A DNA stretch of 64,000 nt, taken from Arthrobacter sp. ZGTC131 (GTDB lineage: Bacteria > Actinomycetota > Actinomycetes > Actinomycetales > Micrococcaceae). The notes beneath the pieces were generated by a model. The model made no database searches and was not told where the DNA came from. It saw only the letters and a list, made by a program, of their open reading frames with translations. The stretch is from the NCBI RefSeq assembly GCF_002929275.1, contig NZ_PJIK01000007.1:62001-126000 (forward strand). The letters run 5' to 3'. Numbering within the stretch: the first letter of the stretch is position 1; every line of letters begins with the position of its first letter. The position numbers and the translations under genes were made by a program. Below, one piece after another: positions 42,459 to 51,989 of the stretch.

Positions 42459-44135
42459 CTACCTCGTCAAGGCTGGTTTGGCTTGGGGTGCGAGATCCAT
42501 GGTCGTAAGACGCAGCCAGAGCCAGAGCCGCTTCTGCGGGTCGTCAAGATCGAGGTTGAAGTCCTTGGCCAGGCGGGAGACCCGGTAGCGGACGGTGTTG
42601 TTGTGCACGTGGAGGCGTTCAGCCATAGCGGAAATGCTTCCGTTCGACGCCAGGTATGCCCGCAGCGTCTCCACATAGTCGGTCTGCTGTTCCGCATCGT
42701 GGACCTGAATTTTGGTGATGTCGTCGACGTCGGCGAGTCCGTTCTCAGCGATGAACGCCCCGATTTTCAAGAGACTCAGTGGGACCCGGTAGTCCTCGAA
42801 CAGACCGGCGGCAGGGGATTGCCCCCTGCTGGAAGGCGGTGCTGCCGCTTGCTGCCGGAGCAGGTATTCAAGGGTTTGCAATGCTTCGGATCGCGAGTCC
42901 GGCAGGTCTTCCACCCGAGGGGCGATGCCGCCAACGGCGGCGATCAGTGGGTAGGAAGTGATGGTGCTGGCGTAGGCGGCGATTTCCTGGACCACCCGCC
43001 GATGCGCGGCCCTGGGCGCGGTTACCTCGCAGGGCAGGAGGGCGTAGACCACCGAGTCAATGAGGGCACTGTGGCTGGTGTTGAACTGAATGTTGCAGAC
43101 AGTTGTGACAAGGTGCAGCAGGCGTTGGATCTCCCGCACCGATTCAAGGCTCCCGGTTTCGGGGCGGACGATCGAGAAGGCCGCGACGGCGAGCCCGTTG
43201 GCAGCATCAAGTCCGAGCTGGGCTGCGGCAAACGAAGCATGCTCGGGATCGTCCATCAGCGTGCGGATCAGGTCCCCGTTCCGGCGCTCTCCGAAGTCGG
43301 AGGCCGAGCGGGCGTGGAGCATGTGGAGGCCGGCAAGTGGTGCCATCCTGTCCAGGGCGTCCAGCGCCGCCTCCCGCTTCTCCTCGCCAGGGTCGATGAT
43401 CCAGATCGAACCAAGTAGTTCCCCGCTGGCTCTCACGGCAAGGGCCAGCCGGGCCATCTCCTCGTCTGCTGCGGGGATCAGCACCGCCCTGGAAGATGAG
43501 TAGACGATTTTGAAGTCGGTATCGAAGGCCGGCGGCTGGATTTCCTGCAGGGAGAGGGTGGTGACACGGCGCAGTTCGTCGACGGGCTGTCCGGGCAGTG
43601 TTGAGTAGCCGAGCACCCGTCCGAGCGGATCCACGATGCTTGCCGCACCGTTGGTGATCGACGCCGCGGCATTGGCGAACGCGTAAAGGTCCCCGAGCCG
43701 TACCCCTGAGACGGAATCGGCGGCCGCCCCCATGACGGATGCCCTGGCCAGAGCCACCAGGCGGGTCCAGTCCACGTTGTCTGGTGCAACCAGAACGGCC
43801 AGGCTGTGCCGGACGGCGGCGGACCGAAGTTGGTCCATCGGCGTTCCGTGGGCTTTGACGATCACTGCAGCAGCATCGCTGTTGGAGGCCCGGTGCAGCA
43901 GCTGGTCGAAATCTACCGAGCCGCAGGTGAGGCCGACGGCCAGAATGATGCGGTCATCGACGCTCGTCCATTCGTCCAGCGGATCGTACATGAGGACGTC
44001 CGAGACGGGATGGCCCAGGTTCTCTGGTGTGGGGTTGGCATGCACCAGGCCGGCCTGCATCAGCTGGATGCAATCCGACAAGCGGACCACGGCTCCGTGC
44101 AGATCGCCCTCCGTCAGGCCCGTATCCGTTTTCAT
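42459..44135 (-). CDS. PucR-family transcriptional regulator
   Basis: A 558-residue regulator. The N-terminal two thirds are a sensory PucR/GAF-like region (LVAPDNVDWTRLVALARASV, GAASIVDPLGRVLGYSTLPG, IIDPGEEKREAALDALDRMA); the C-terminal HTH_30 is SISAMAERLHVHNNTVRYRV, then SRLAKDFNLDLDDPQKRLWL. PucR proteins usually activate catabolism of purines, amino acids or related nitrogen compounds. It stops 10 bp from the fusion gene (convergent) and is divergent from the five-gene oxidase/ABC/RidA operon (130-bp gap), which is its likeliest target. Confidence 0.9.
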   Translation of the reverse strand: MKTDTGLTEGDLHGAVVRLSDCIQLMQAGLVHANPTPENLGHPVSDVLMYDPLDEWTSVDDRIILAVGLTCGSVDFDQLLHRASNSDAAAVIVKAHGTPMDQLRSAAVRHSLAVLVAPDNVDWTRLVALARASVMGAAADSVSGVRLGDLYAFANAAASITNGAASIVDPLGRVLGYSTLPGQPVDELRRVTTLSLQEIQPPAFDTDFKIVYSSSRAVLIPAADEEMARLALAVRASGELLGSIWIIDPGEEKREAALDALDRMAPLAGLHMLHARSASDFGERRNGDLIRTLMDDPEHASFAAAQLGLDAANGLAVAAFSIVRPETGSLESVREIQRLLHLVTTVCNIQFNTSHSALIDSVVYALLPCEVTAPRAAHRRVVQEIAAYASTITSYPLIAAVGGIAPRVEDLPDSRSEALQTLEYLLRQQAAAPPSSRGQSPAAGLFEDYRVPLSLLKIGAFIAENGLADVDDITKIQVHDAEQQTDYVETLRAYLASNGSISAMAERLHVHNNTVRYRVSRLAKDFNLDLDDPQKRLWLWLRLTTMDLAPQAKPALTR

Positions 44136-44265
44136 ACCTTGGAATTTATCACAAGGGATAGCCGAAACTATTAGCGGTATTCACATATAGACGGGAGGAG
44201 ATCTGGGTCACTATTGGTGAAGGAAGCGACAGAGAATTCCTGCAAAGAACACCAGAGGATTACTA

Positions 44266-45558
44266 ATGAAATTCAAGGACATCAAGGCTCTGGCCACGGT
44301 TCAGGGGCCGGCCCGGACCCCCTCGCAGCGGCTGTCGCGGCGTTGCTACAGCGTCGAGGACATGCGGAAACTGGCCGCGAAGCGCCTGCCCGGCAGCATT
44401 TTTGACTACATCGAGGGCGGCGGGGAGGACGAGGTCTCCCTTCGCCGTAACCGGTCCTCCTTTGACGACTGGTCTTTCCTGCCGAAATGGGGGTCGGTGG
44501 AGAACCTGGACCTTGGCTCAACCCTCCTGGGCGGCCCGGTGTCGATGCCCTTGACGCTGGCCCCCACCGGCGGCACCAGGCTGTTCCACCCGGACGGAGA
44601 AAGCGCAGTCGCCCGGGCGGCCCAGCACGCCGGACTCCCGTACGGACTGGCACACCTGAGCACGACGCCGATGGAACAGGTGAGTGCCGCCGCTCCCGGA
44701 GCGCGGCGCTGGTTCAACATCGAACCGATGCAGGACAAGGCGGAACTGCAGGCGGTCCTGGACCGGGCCGCGGCTGCAGGCTACGAGGCCCTCCTGGTCA
44801 ACGTCGACTGCCGCGCCATCGGCCACCGCGAACGGGACTACCGCAACGGGTTCACCGCGCCGCCGTCCATCAAGCTGAAAACCGTGGTGGAAGGGGCCCT
44901 GCACCCGCGGTGGGCGCTGGGGTTCCTGGCCAATGACGCGATAGCCTTCCCCAACCTGGACGCCGCGATCCCCGACGGTCCCCTCTCCAGCACCCCTGAT
45001 ATGTGGCGAACGCTCCTTGCCGGCTCCTACGAATCTACCGACTGGGACGACATCCGGGACCTTCGCACCCGCTGGAACGGCCCCATCATCCTCAAAGGCG
45101 TCGTCAATCCCAACGACGCCGTCATTGCGGCCGACATCGGCATCGACGCCATCCAAGTCAGTAACCACGGCGGCCGGCAGCTTGACCACATGGCCTCGCC
45201 CCTGGACCTCCTCCCGGACATCGTGGACAGGGCGGAAGGCCGGCTGGAAATCATCGTCGACGGCGGCATCCGCCGCGGCTCTGACGTCGTCAAGGCCCTC
45301 GCCCTCGGCGCCGACGCGTGTTCCATCGGCCGCCCTTACCTGTATGGCCTGGCGGCCGCCGGCCAGGCCGGTGTCGCCCACGTTCTGACCATGTTCCAAA
45401 CCGAAATGACCCGCACCATGATGCTCCTCGGAGTGTCGTCGATCCAGGAACTCCGGCTGGAAGGCCGCGACCTGATCCGGCACCGCGCCGCACCCCTGAT
45501 CACCACCTCACCGGCCCGGAACGCCCGCAAGGGCCTGGCAGAAATGAGCACCCCCTGA
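44266..45558 (+). CDS. FMN-dependent alpha-hydroxy-acid oxidase
   Basis: A 430-residue member of the lactate/glycolate/mandelate oxidase family: a TIM barrel oxidising a 2-hydroxy acid to the 2-keto acid. Signatures: GSIFDYIEGGGEDEVSLRRN, MPLTLAPTGGTRLFHPDGES, LVNVDCRAIGHRERDYRNGF, and the FMN/catalytic loop VSNHGGRQLD (catalytic His) with IIVDGGIRRGSDVVKALALG. First gene of an operon with a polar amino acid ABC importer and RidA; the next start overlaps its stop by one base. It probably oxidises the imported compound or a derivative. Exact substrate unknown. Confidence 0.9.
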   Translation: MKFKDIKALATVQGPARTPSQRLSRRCYSVEDMRKLAAKRLPGSIFDYIEGGGEDEVSLRRNRSSFDDWSFLPKWGSVENLDLGSTLLGGPVSMPLTLAPTGGTRLFHPDGESAVARAAQHAGLPYGLAHLSTTPMEQVSAAAPGARRWFNIEPMQDKAELQAVLDRAAAAGYEALLVNVDCRAIGHRERDYRNGFTAPPSIKLKTVVEGALHPRWALGFLANDAIAFPNLDAAIPDGPLSSTPDMWRTLLAGSYESTDWDDIRDLRTRWNGPIILKGVVNPNDAVIAADIGIDAIQVSNHGGRQLDHMASPLDLLPDIVDRAEGRLEIIVDGGIRRGSDVVKALALGADACSIGRPYLYGLAAAGQAGVAHVLTMFQTEMTRTMMLLGVSSIQELRLEGRDLIRHRAAPLITTSPARNARKGLAEMSTP

Positions 45559-46496
45559 TGAAAACCCATCCTGTACCCCCGCGGCCGGAACGCACCCGCC
45601 CGGCCGCAAGTGCCGCCGTCGTACTCGGTGCGCTGATGCTGGCCGTCACGGCGTGCGGGCCGACGGCGCCCGCGACGTCCTCGGACAAAGGCGGCCAGGA
45701 CACAGGTGTCCCGGCCGTTGCGGTCAACGAAGGCGCCTCACAGTTGCTTCCGGAATCGATCAAATCAACCAAGGTGCTGCGCGTGGCGATCCCCACCAAC
45801 GAGCCGCCGACCCAGTTCTACCGTGAAGGGACCCAGGACATGACGGGAACGAACCCCGACGTCGCGCGACTCATCGGCCAGTCCCTGGGCGTGAAAGTGG
45901 AGATCCACGTTGCCAATTTTGACTCCATCATCCCTGGCCTGGCTGCAGGCCGGTACGACATGACCGTCTCGTCCATGACCCCGACGGCGAAGCGCATGGA
46001 GGTCCTGGACTTCGTGGACTACATGCAAATGGGCAATTCCATTGCCGTGCCGAGTGGCAACCCGCAGGGGATCAGCAATGAGGGGTCCCTGTGCGGCAAG
46101 AAGGTTGGTCTCCTGACCGGGTCCTACCAGCTGACCGTAAATGTCCCCGCCACCGATAAAGACTGCACCGCAGCCGGCAACGACAGGATCCAGAGAAGCG
46201 AGTTCCAAGACACGCGGCAGGCCATCTCGGCGCTGACCAGTGGACGGCTGGACGCCGTGCTGGCGGATTCACCCATTCTGGACTTTGCTGCCAAGCAGAA
46301 CCCGTCGATCGGCATCGCCGCAAAATACGACTTCACGCCGGTCGGGGTGGGCATGCCCAAGGACTCCAACCTGGTCAAGGCCGTCTCCGCAGCGCTCTCC
46401 ACACTGATCAAGAGCGACTCCTACCGCAAGGTGCTCGCGAAGTACGGGCTTGAATCCAGTGCCATCACCGACGCCCGCGTCAATTTCGCCCAATAG
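45558..46496 (+). CDS. ABC substrate-binding lipoprotein, family 3 (polar amino acids)
   Basis: A 312-residue solute-binding protein. The signal peptide ends in the lipobox AVTAC (Cys about 34). Family 3 features: VLRVAIPTNEPPTQFYREGT, PDVARLIGQSLGVKVEIHVA, PGLAAGRYDMTVSSMTPTAK and VGLLTGSYQLTVN. The loop with FYREGTQDMTGTNPD replaces the usual P-P-F/Y-x-F-D motif, so the ligand may not be a standard amino acid. Start ATG at 45558 overlaps the oxidase stop (TGATG). Confidence 0.9.
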   Translation: MKTHPVPPRPERTRPAASAAVVLGALMLAVTACGPTAPATSSDKGGQDTGVPAVAVNEGASQLLPESIKSTKVLRVAIPTNEPPTQFYREGTQDMTGTNPDVARLIGQSLGVKVEIHVANFDSIIPGLAAGRYDMTVSSMTPTAKRMEVLDFVDYMQMGNSIAVPSGNPQGISNEGSLCGKKVGLLTGSYQLTVNVPATDKDCTAAGNDRIQRSEFQDTRQAISALTSGRLDAVLADSPILDFAAKQNPSIGIAAKYDFTPVGVGMPKDSNLVKAVSAALSTLIKSDSYRKVLAKYGLESSAITDARVNFAQ

Positions 46497-46508
46497 GAGG
46501 TGAACACC

Positions 46509-47441
46509 ATGCAGCAACGCTCAATCCCTGGCACTAGGCAGGAATCCCCGCCGGCATCGGCGGATTCCATTCCGGTGGTGCCGCTCAGGCACCCTGTCCG
46601 GGTGGCCATCGCTGTCATTCTGATTCTCGTTGCGTTCAGCGCCGCGTGGGATGTGGCGGTCAACGAGCGGTATCGCTGGGACGTAGTCGTGTCGTTTCTT
46701 TTCGCCCCGCAGATCCTTGCCGGGGCCGGTCTGACCGTCCTGCTCACCGTGGTGTCGATGACCGTCGGCATTGCGCTGGGCACGGTCTTGGCGATCATGC
46801 GGCTTTCGGCGAACCCGATCCTGAGCACCATCAGCCGGGGCTATATCTGGTTTTTCCGCGGCACACCACTGCTCGTGCAGCTGATCTTTTGGTACAACAT
46901 AGCCGCCCTGTATCCGGTTATTGCTTTCGGGCTTCCGTTTGGTGGTCCGTCCCTGGTCCTCGGATCGGCGAACGTACTCATCTCCCCGCTTGCCGCCGCG
47001 TTGCTGGGGCTGTCCCTGAACGAGGCCGCCTACATGGCCGAGATCATCCGCGGCGGCATCGGATCCGTGGACAAGGGCCAGTACGACGCGTCGCGGGCTC
47101 TCGGAATGAACGGCGGACAGCTCATGCGCCGGGTCATCCTGCCCCAGGCCATGCGCGTGGTCCTCCCGCCGACCGGCAACCAGGTCATCTCCATGCTCAA
47201 GGGCACGGCGTTGGTCAGCGTCCTCGCGATCTCGGACCTGCTCTACTCGGCCCAGATCATCTATGCCACCAACTACCAGACGATCCCGCTGCTCATCGTG
47301 GCCAGTCTCTGGTACCTGCTGATGACCACCATCCTGAGCTTCTTCCAAACCAAGCTCGAACGACGGTACGGCCGCGGCTTCGACGCTTCGCCGCGCCGGA
47401 CCCGCCAGCCAAAGACCCACCCAAAGACAAGGACCGCATAA
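46509..47441 (+). CDS. Polar amino acid ABC transporter permease
   Basis: A 310-residue HisM/GlnP-type permease. A basic N-terminal tail, then five to six helices; [20 protein letters not shown] is the characteristic RGTPL segment and [20 protein letters not shown] the EAA-like loop contacting the ATPase. AGGAGG lies 8 bases before the ATG at 46509, which is preferred over an in-frame GTG at 46500. Works with the neighbouring binding protein and ATPase; as the sole permease it should form a homodimer. Confidence 0.9.
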   Translation: MQQRSIPGTRQESPPASADSIPVVPLRHPVRVAIAVILILVAFSAAWDVAVNERYRWDVVVSFLFAPQILAGAGLTVLLTVVSMTVGIALGTVLAIMRLSANPILSTISRGYIWFFRGTPLLVQLIFWYNIAALYPVIAFGLPFGGPSLVLGSANVLISPLAAALLGLSLNEAAYMAEIIRGGIGSVDKGQYDASRALGMNGGQLMRRVILPQAMRVVLPPTGNQVISMLKGTALVSVLAISDLLYSAQIIYATNYQTIPLLIVASLWYLLMTTILSFFQTKLERRYGRGFDASPRRTRQPKTHPKTRTA

Positions 47442-48205
47442 TGAGCACCGCAATGGTGGAAGCCGAGGGAGTCCGCAAGAGTTTCGGCTCAACGGAAATC
47501 CTCAAGGGCATTGATCTAAGGGTCGAACGCGGTTCGGTGACCTGCCTCATCGGCCCGTCCGGTTCCGGGAAGACCACTTTCCTCCGGTGCATCAACCACC
47601 TGGAAAAGGTCGACGCCGGACGGCTCTATGTAGATGAACAACTGGTGGGATACACCGAGCGCAACGGGCGACTCTACGAAATGAAGGAACGCCAGACCGC
47701 GCGCTCACGGCTGACCGCAGGCATGGTTTTCCAGCGCTTCAACCTCTTCCCTCACATGACCGTGCTGGAGAACATCGTGGAGGCGCCCGTCCATGTGCTC
47801 GGGCGTCCCCGGAGCGAAGTCACCGCCGAAGCGCAGGCCCTGCTGGACCGTGTGGGGCTTGGCAACCGGGGGCACTCCTATCCGCAGGAGCTCTCCGGCG
47901 GGCAGCAACAGCGGATCGCCATCGCCCGGGCACTGGCCATGAAACCCAAGCTCATGCTCTTCGACGAACCCACGTCCGCCCTCGACCCGGAGCTGGTCGG
48001 CGAAGTCCTCGACGTCATGAAGTCTTTGGCCGAGGCCGGGATGACCATGGTCGTGGTCACCCACGAACTCGGCTTCGCCCGCCAGGTCAGCGACCAGGTC
48101 GTCTTCATGGACCAGGGCGTCGTCGTCGAAAGCGGAGCCCCCGCTGACGTCCTCGGTTCCCCGCAGCACGAACGCACCCAGGCCTTTCTTTCAAAGGTCC
48201 TCTAA
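47441..48205 (+). CDS. Polar amino acid ABC transporter ATPase
   Basis: A 254-residue ATPase: Walker [22 protein letters not shown]-loop [20 protein letters not shown], signature LSGGQQQR, Walker [14 protein letters not shown] and switch His in VVVTHELGF. Length and sequence match GlnQ/HisP subunits. The ATG at 47441 shares one base with the permease stop, so the genes are coupled. Energises import for this operon. Confidence 0.93.
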   Translation: MSTAMVEAEGVRKSFGSTEILKGIDLRVERGSVTCLIGPSGSGKTTFLRCINHLEKVDAGRLYVDEQLVGYTERNGRLYEMKERQTARSRLTAGMVFQRFNLFPHMTVLENIVEAPVHVLGRPRSEVTAEAQALLDRVGLGNRGHSYPQELSGGQQQRIAIARALAMKPKLMLFDEPTSALDPELVGEVLDVMKSLAEAGMTMVVVTHELGFARQVSDQVVFMDQGVVVESGAPADVLGSPQHERTQAFLSKVL

Positions 48206-48260
48206 CCGTCAACAAACTCCGGCCGGCCAGCTCGCCGGCCACACGAAAGGAATCCGCCCG

Positions 48261-48641
48261 ATGACTCGACAGCAGATAACCACAGACCTCGCGCCCAGCC
48301 CGGCTGGCCCCTACTCCCAGGCCATTGCGGCCAACGGCTTCCTCTTCACCGCGGGGCAGACGCCCCACCACCCCGTCACGGATGAAACCGTCGGGACCAC
48401 CATCGAAGAGCAGACAGTACAGGCCATGAAGAACCTGGCCGCCGTCCTGGCTGGGCACGGACTGGACTTCTCCCACGTCGTCAAAACAACTGTTCACCTG
48501 CACCACCCCGGCCGGGACTTCGCGGGGTTCAACGCCACCTACGAGGGGTTGGTAAAAGCCCCCTACCCGGCACGAACCACCGTCGGTTCGTTCCTGGGAG
48601 ACTTCCTCATCGAAATCGACGCCGTGGCGGCCATACCTTAA
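48261..48641 (+). CDS. RidA-family imine/enamine deaminase
   Basis: A 126-residue protein of the YjgF/YER057c/UK114 family, which hydrolyses reactive 2-aminoacrylate and other enamines/imines and is often recruited to catabolic operons. Features: SPAGPYSQAIAANGFLFTAG, TVQAMKNLAAVLAGHGLDFS and PYPARTTVGSFL, whose Arg is the substrate carboxylate ligand. Last gene of the oxidase/ABC operon, 55 bp downstream. Its presence suggests an imine intermediate in the pathway, inferred. Confidence 0.92.
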   Translation: MTRQQITTDLAPSPAGPYSQAIAANGFLFTAGQTPHHPVTDETVGTTIEEQTVQAMKNLAAVLAGHGLDFSHVVKTTVHLHHPGRDFAGFNATYEGLVKAPYPARTTVGSFLGDFLIEIDAVAAIP

Positions 48642-48680
48642 CCGTTCCCAGGAACTCCGCTGAGGAATGATCGCTGTGCC

Positions 48681-48721
48681 AAGGCCCCGCCTGATGCGAA
48701 ACCAAGCATCGGCGGGGCCTT
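48681..48721 (+). terminator. Operon terminator
   Basis: A perfect 11-bp stem AAGGCCCCGCC (48681-48691) with GGCGGGGCCTT (48711-48721); the loop can extend pairing via TGATGC and GCATC. It closes the oxidase/ABC/RidA operon 39 bp after RidA. Confidence 0.8.
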
Positions 48722-48810
48722 GTCTGAATATGCTGGCAGGGACACAACATCACCGCCGAACTCTTGCCCGGCCTCAGCGAAGAAATTTCCAGGAACGGAA
48801 GGACGCCCCA

Positions 48811-49401
48811 ATGACAACCCGGGACACCCACTCAGTCGGCGCGCCGTGCCGGGTCGACACTTTCCAGCCTGATCCCCGGGCCGCAATGGACTTCTACGGA
48901 CCGCTCTTCGGCTGGAGTTTCGACGAACCCACCCCGATGCCGGCAGGGCTCGACGGCGAGATGGCGCCCTTGCTGTGGTCGCCGACGCCACCGGCGTGCC
49001 ATTCTGCCTGTGGCAGCCTGGCGGGACCGACGGCATTGTGCTTGCCAATGAGCCGAATTCCTGGGCGATGAGCTCGCTGCACACTACAGATGTCGAGCGA
49101 GCGCAGGCGTTCTACGGCTCCGTGTTTGATTGGGAACTTGAGCCAGTTCCTGGCTCTGCGTTCTCGCTGTGGCGGCGCTCAGGACGAGTCGTGGCCGTCG
49201 TGACCGCGACGGACGGCGTGACAGTCCCACCGCATTGGAGCGTCAATTTCGCCGTCCGCGATGTGGACTTCATCGCCCAGCGGGCCGTAGGCTTGGGCGG
49301 CACCATCCTGATGGCGCCGACGAGTACGCCGGGATTTCGCAATGCGGTAATCGGCGACCCCCAAAGGCGGCGTCATCGCGGTCAGCGCGCCGGCGGGCTG
49401 A
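48811..49401 (+). pseudogene. Two-domain VOC protein, broken by two frameshifts
   Basis: About 197 residues in an intact relative, with two glyoxalase-like modules. The N-terminal frame from the ATG at 48811 gives CRVDTFQPDPRAAMDFYGPL and FGWSFDEPTPMP. One base seems missing near 48963-48970; the next frame gives VVADATGVPFCLWQPGGTDG, LANEPNSWAMSSLHTTDVER and QAFYGSVFDWELEP. Near 49357-49362 an extra A in a CCCCCAAAGG run shifts the end; dropping it restores DPQGGVIAVSAPAG and a stop at 49399-49401. Unrepaired, the second frame runs on into the MFS gene, which is an artefact. Family call firm; cause of the indels unknown. Confidence 0.75.
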
Positions 49402-49511
49402 CGCACACGCACCCGGGCCGATTTCTGTGCGCGTCCGCTCTGGCACGCGCAGACGCGGGAGGCGAGAATGGGAACGTGCTGCACCTTCGCCGTGGCGGAG
49501 ACGCCGGCGCA

Positions 49512-50786
49512 ATGAACGCCGCCGCCCGTAAGACCCAGCGGATCTATCTCACATTGACGCTGGGCAATACCCTTGCAGCCTCGTTCATCTGGGGGATCAA
49601 CACCCTCTTCCTGTTGGATGCCGGACTCAGCAACCTCGAGGCCTTTGCCGCGAACGCGTTCTTCACAGCTGGCATGGTGCTGTTCGAGGTGCCCACCGGA
49701 GTGGTCGCGGACGGTTGGGGACGCCGTGTTTCCTTCCTGCTCGGCACTGTGACACTGGCGGCATCGACCTACCTCTACTACCTGCTCTGGCAGCTTTCCG
49801 CGCCGTTCTGGTCGTGGGCGGTGGTGTCCGTTTTGCTCGGCCTGGGCTTCACATTCTTCTCCGGTGCGGTTGAGGCGTGGCTCGTCGACGCGTTGCGCTT
49901 CGCGGGATACGACGGAGGGCTGGAAACGGTGCTCGGGCGGGGACAGATGGTCTCTGGTGTCGCGATGCTCGCCGGCTCGGTCGCCGGAGGCGTGATCGCG
50001 CAGGTTACCGATCTCGGCGTTCCGTTTTTGCTGCGCGTAGGCGTGCTTGTTGCCATGTTCGGCGTCGCCTTTTGGCTTATGCATGATGTCGGTTTCACCC
50101 CCGAGCGCACGACCCATCCACTGCGGGCGACCCGTGCCGTGCTCTCGGCCTCGATCGAGAACGGTCTGAAGAATCCACCGGTACGCTACGTGATGCTGGC
50201 GGCGCCGTTCAACGCCGGCGTCGGGATCTACGTCTTCTACGCCCTGCAGCCGTACCTGCTCGAGTTGTTCGGCGACCCGCGGGCGTACTCCATTGCGGGC
50301 CTGGCCGCGGCGATCGTGGCGGGAGCGGAGGTGCTCGGCGGCTGGCTGGCGCCGCGCGTTCGGCGCCTCGTTCGCAAACGCACGACGGTGCTGATTCTGA
50401 GCGGCATTGCCAGCGCACTAATTCTGATTGTGCTCGGGTTCATCCAGGAGTTCTGGGTGGCCTTGGCGCTGCTGACGCTCTGGGCCGTGGTAGCCGAGGT
50501 GGGCATGCCAGTGCGGCAGGCCTACCTGAACGACATGATCGCGTCGAAGCAGCGTGCAACAGTCCTTAGCTTCGACTCACTCATTGGATCAAGCGGCGGC
50601 GTGGTGGCGCAGCCGCTGCTCGGCCGGTCGGCCGATGTGTACGGGTACCCGGCCTCGCTGGCGATCGGCGGCGTGATCGAGTTGATCGCGGTGCCATTCC
50701 TGCTGGCGAGCCGTGCCCAGCACGCCCGGGCCGATGTGGCCAACGCCCCAACCAGCACGCCGGACGCGGAGTCCCAACCGTCATAG
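49512..50786 (+). CDS. MFS transporter
   Basis: A 424-residue major facilitator with 12 predicted helices: RIYLTLTLGNTLAASFIWGI first, EVPTGVVADGWGRRVSFLLG (motif A: G-x-x-x-D-x-x-G-R-R) after helix 2, and FTFFSGAVEAWLVDALRFAG in helices 4-5. The EAWLVDALR segment is typical of an MFS subgroup near Tet(V)/macrolide exporters. The ATG at 49512 is the start; the same frame is open upstream because of the frameshifted VOC gene. Substrate unknown. Confidence 0.85.
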   Translation: MNAAARKTQRIYLTLTLGNTLAASFIWGINTLFLLDAGLSNLEAFAANAFFTAGMVLFEVPTGVVADGWGRRVSFLLGTVTLAASTYLYYLLWQLSAPFWSWAVVSVLLGLGFTFFSGAVEAWLVDALRFAGYDGGLETVLGRGQMVSGVAMLAGSVAGGVIAQVTDLGVPFLLRVGVLVAMFGVAFWLMHDVGFTPERTTHPLRATRAVLSASIENGLKNPPVRYVMLAAPFNAGVGIYVFYALQPYLLELFGDPRAYSIAGLAAAIVAGAEVLGGWLAPRVRRLVRKRTTVLILSGIASALILIVLGFIQEFWVALALLTLWAVVAEVGMPVRQAYLNDMIASKQRATVLSFDSLIGSSGGVVAQPLLGRSADVYGYPASLAIGGVIELIAVPFLLASRAQHARADVANAPTSTPDAESQPS

Positions 50787-50935
50787 ACACCGCCATGAGC
50801 CCCAAACGTGGCCGATTATTCCGCCGCCGAGGAACGGTGGGGGAGCGGCCATAGGGTCCAACGGGAATTCCTAAGGTGCACTTGGCAGGCTGTGGACACC
50901 TGGTCGAAACGTTGCCCCCATCAGCGGTTCGATCA

Positions 50936-50984
50936 GTCCGCCGGCCCGGCAATGCACCCCCCAGTTTCTGCCTGGCCGGCGGAC
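50936..50984 (+). terminator. Long-loop bidirectional terminator candidate
   Basis: GTCCGCCGGCC (50936-50946) and GGCCGGCGGAC (50974-50984) form a perfect 11-bp stem around a 27-base loop, between the convergent MFS and PAP2 genes; T-rich bases follow on the plus strand. The rest of this 236-bp gap holds no gene. Confidence 0.5.
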
Positions 50985-51022
50985 TTTGGGTCTGCCTGAG
51001 CCGGCTGCTTCGAAGATTCCAG

Positions 51023-51901
51023 CTATCCGGGCGGCGGTGTCCGTTGCTTCCGTAGGGCCAGATAGACGCAGTGGGCCGTGATGATCAGCGCCAGCCACGC
51101 CGCCCCGAGAGCCCCGGCCCCCAGGACGTCGGTGAGCCAGTGATGACCCAGGTACACCCCGCTCAGGCCCATGGTCACGGCAAACATGGCCGCAGCGCAC
51201 AAGGTAAGGACACGGCTACGCGTCCTCTTGAGCCGGGGGACTAACAGGTAGGCGATGATGCCCACGATGACCACTGAGTTCAGGGAGTGTCCGCTTGGAA
51301 ACGAGGGCGAATAATCGAACGGCGGCACGGCGTCCGCGGGAGCGGGGCGCGTTCGGCCGATGAGTCTCTTGCCGGCGATGGTCATGAGCAGGGAACCGGT
51401 CCCTGCGATGAGGATGAGTATTGCCGGAGTCCAGGTTCGGCGACTGATCGTCAGAGCTATCGTGGCCGCCAGGGTAAGGAGCAGCATGCCGACGGTGTCG
51501 CCGATATAGGCGTACGCGGTCACGATGAGATCCATGGCGGGGGAACGGAGACTCTTTCCCGCTACGAGCGCCGGGTGGTCCAGTTGCGCGACCCCGTCGC
51601 CGCCAAGCACGGATTCGCATACCCGGGCGAAGGCTGCGGTCATTCCAGCGATGATGGCCGCACCCGGCAGCAGGGCCAGGACAGGCGGCCCGTACGGGCC
51701 GAGGAAGTTGCTGGTTCCCCGGACAGCCCTGACCAGGAGACCGTAGGAGCGCTCGTCCGCCCGGGTGAGGTCACGGCCCTCGACGAGACGGTCTTGGTTC
51801 AGTTCCTCGCCGATACCTTCATCGGTCTGGCTGCGGGGTTCCTTACTCAACGTTGGTTCCCATCTCGAATATTGACCATCGTCAGGTCGAGCCGTAAGCA
51901 A
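51023..51901 (-). CDS. PAP2-family phosphatase
   Basis: A 292-residue membrane phosphatase with five to six helices. The three active-site motifs are complete: KRLIGRTRPAP (C1), PSFPSGHSLNSV (C2, catalytic His) and GVYLGHHWLTDVLGA (C3, nucleophilic His). Substrates in the family are phosphatidate or undecaprenyl pyrophosphate, acted on outside the membrane. The N-terminal 50 residues are hydrophilic and the true start is uncertain: a TTG at 51901 is weak, and an in-frame TTG about 18 codons later is an alternative. Single gene. Confidence 0.85.
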   Translation of the reverse strand: MLTARPDDGQYSRWEPTLSKEPRSQTDEGIGEELNQDRLVEGRDLTRADERSYGLLVRAVRGTSNFLGPYGPPVLALLPGAAIIAGMTAAFARVCESVLGGDGVAQLDHPALVAGKSLRSPAMDLIVTAYAYIGDTVGMLLLTLAATIALTISRRTWTPAILILIAGTGSLLMTIAGKRLIGRTRPAPADAVPPFDYSPSFPSGHSLNSVVIVGIIAYLLVPRLKRTRSRVLTLCAAAMFAVTMGLSGVYLGHHWLTDVLGAGALGAAWLALIITAHCVYLALRKQRTPPPG

Positions 51902-51989
51902 AGCCTAAGCGGACGCGTGCAAGAGCATCATGAACGCCGGACTCTGACGCAGATGAGCCACACCCGTGCCCAGCGCTCGCCGGCTGAAA

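Noticed and set aside
46646-47440. Upstream extension of the ABC ATPase to 519 residues
   Set aside because: This part is a shadow frame of the permease gene; the ATPase begins at 47441 with a normal N-terminus.
48975-50786. 603-residue VOC-MFS fusion
   Set aside because: The VOC stop reappears when one A near 49360 is dropped, and the MFS protein has its own ATG at 49512.
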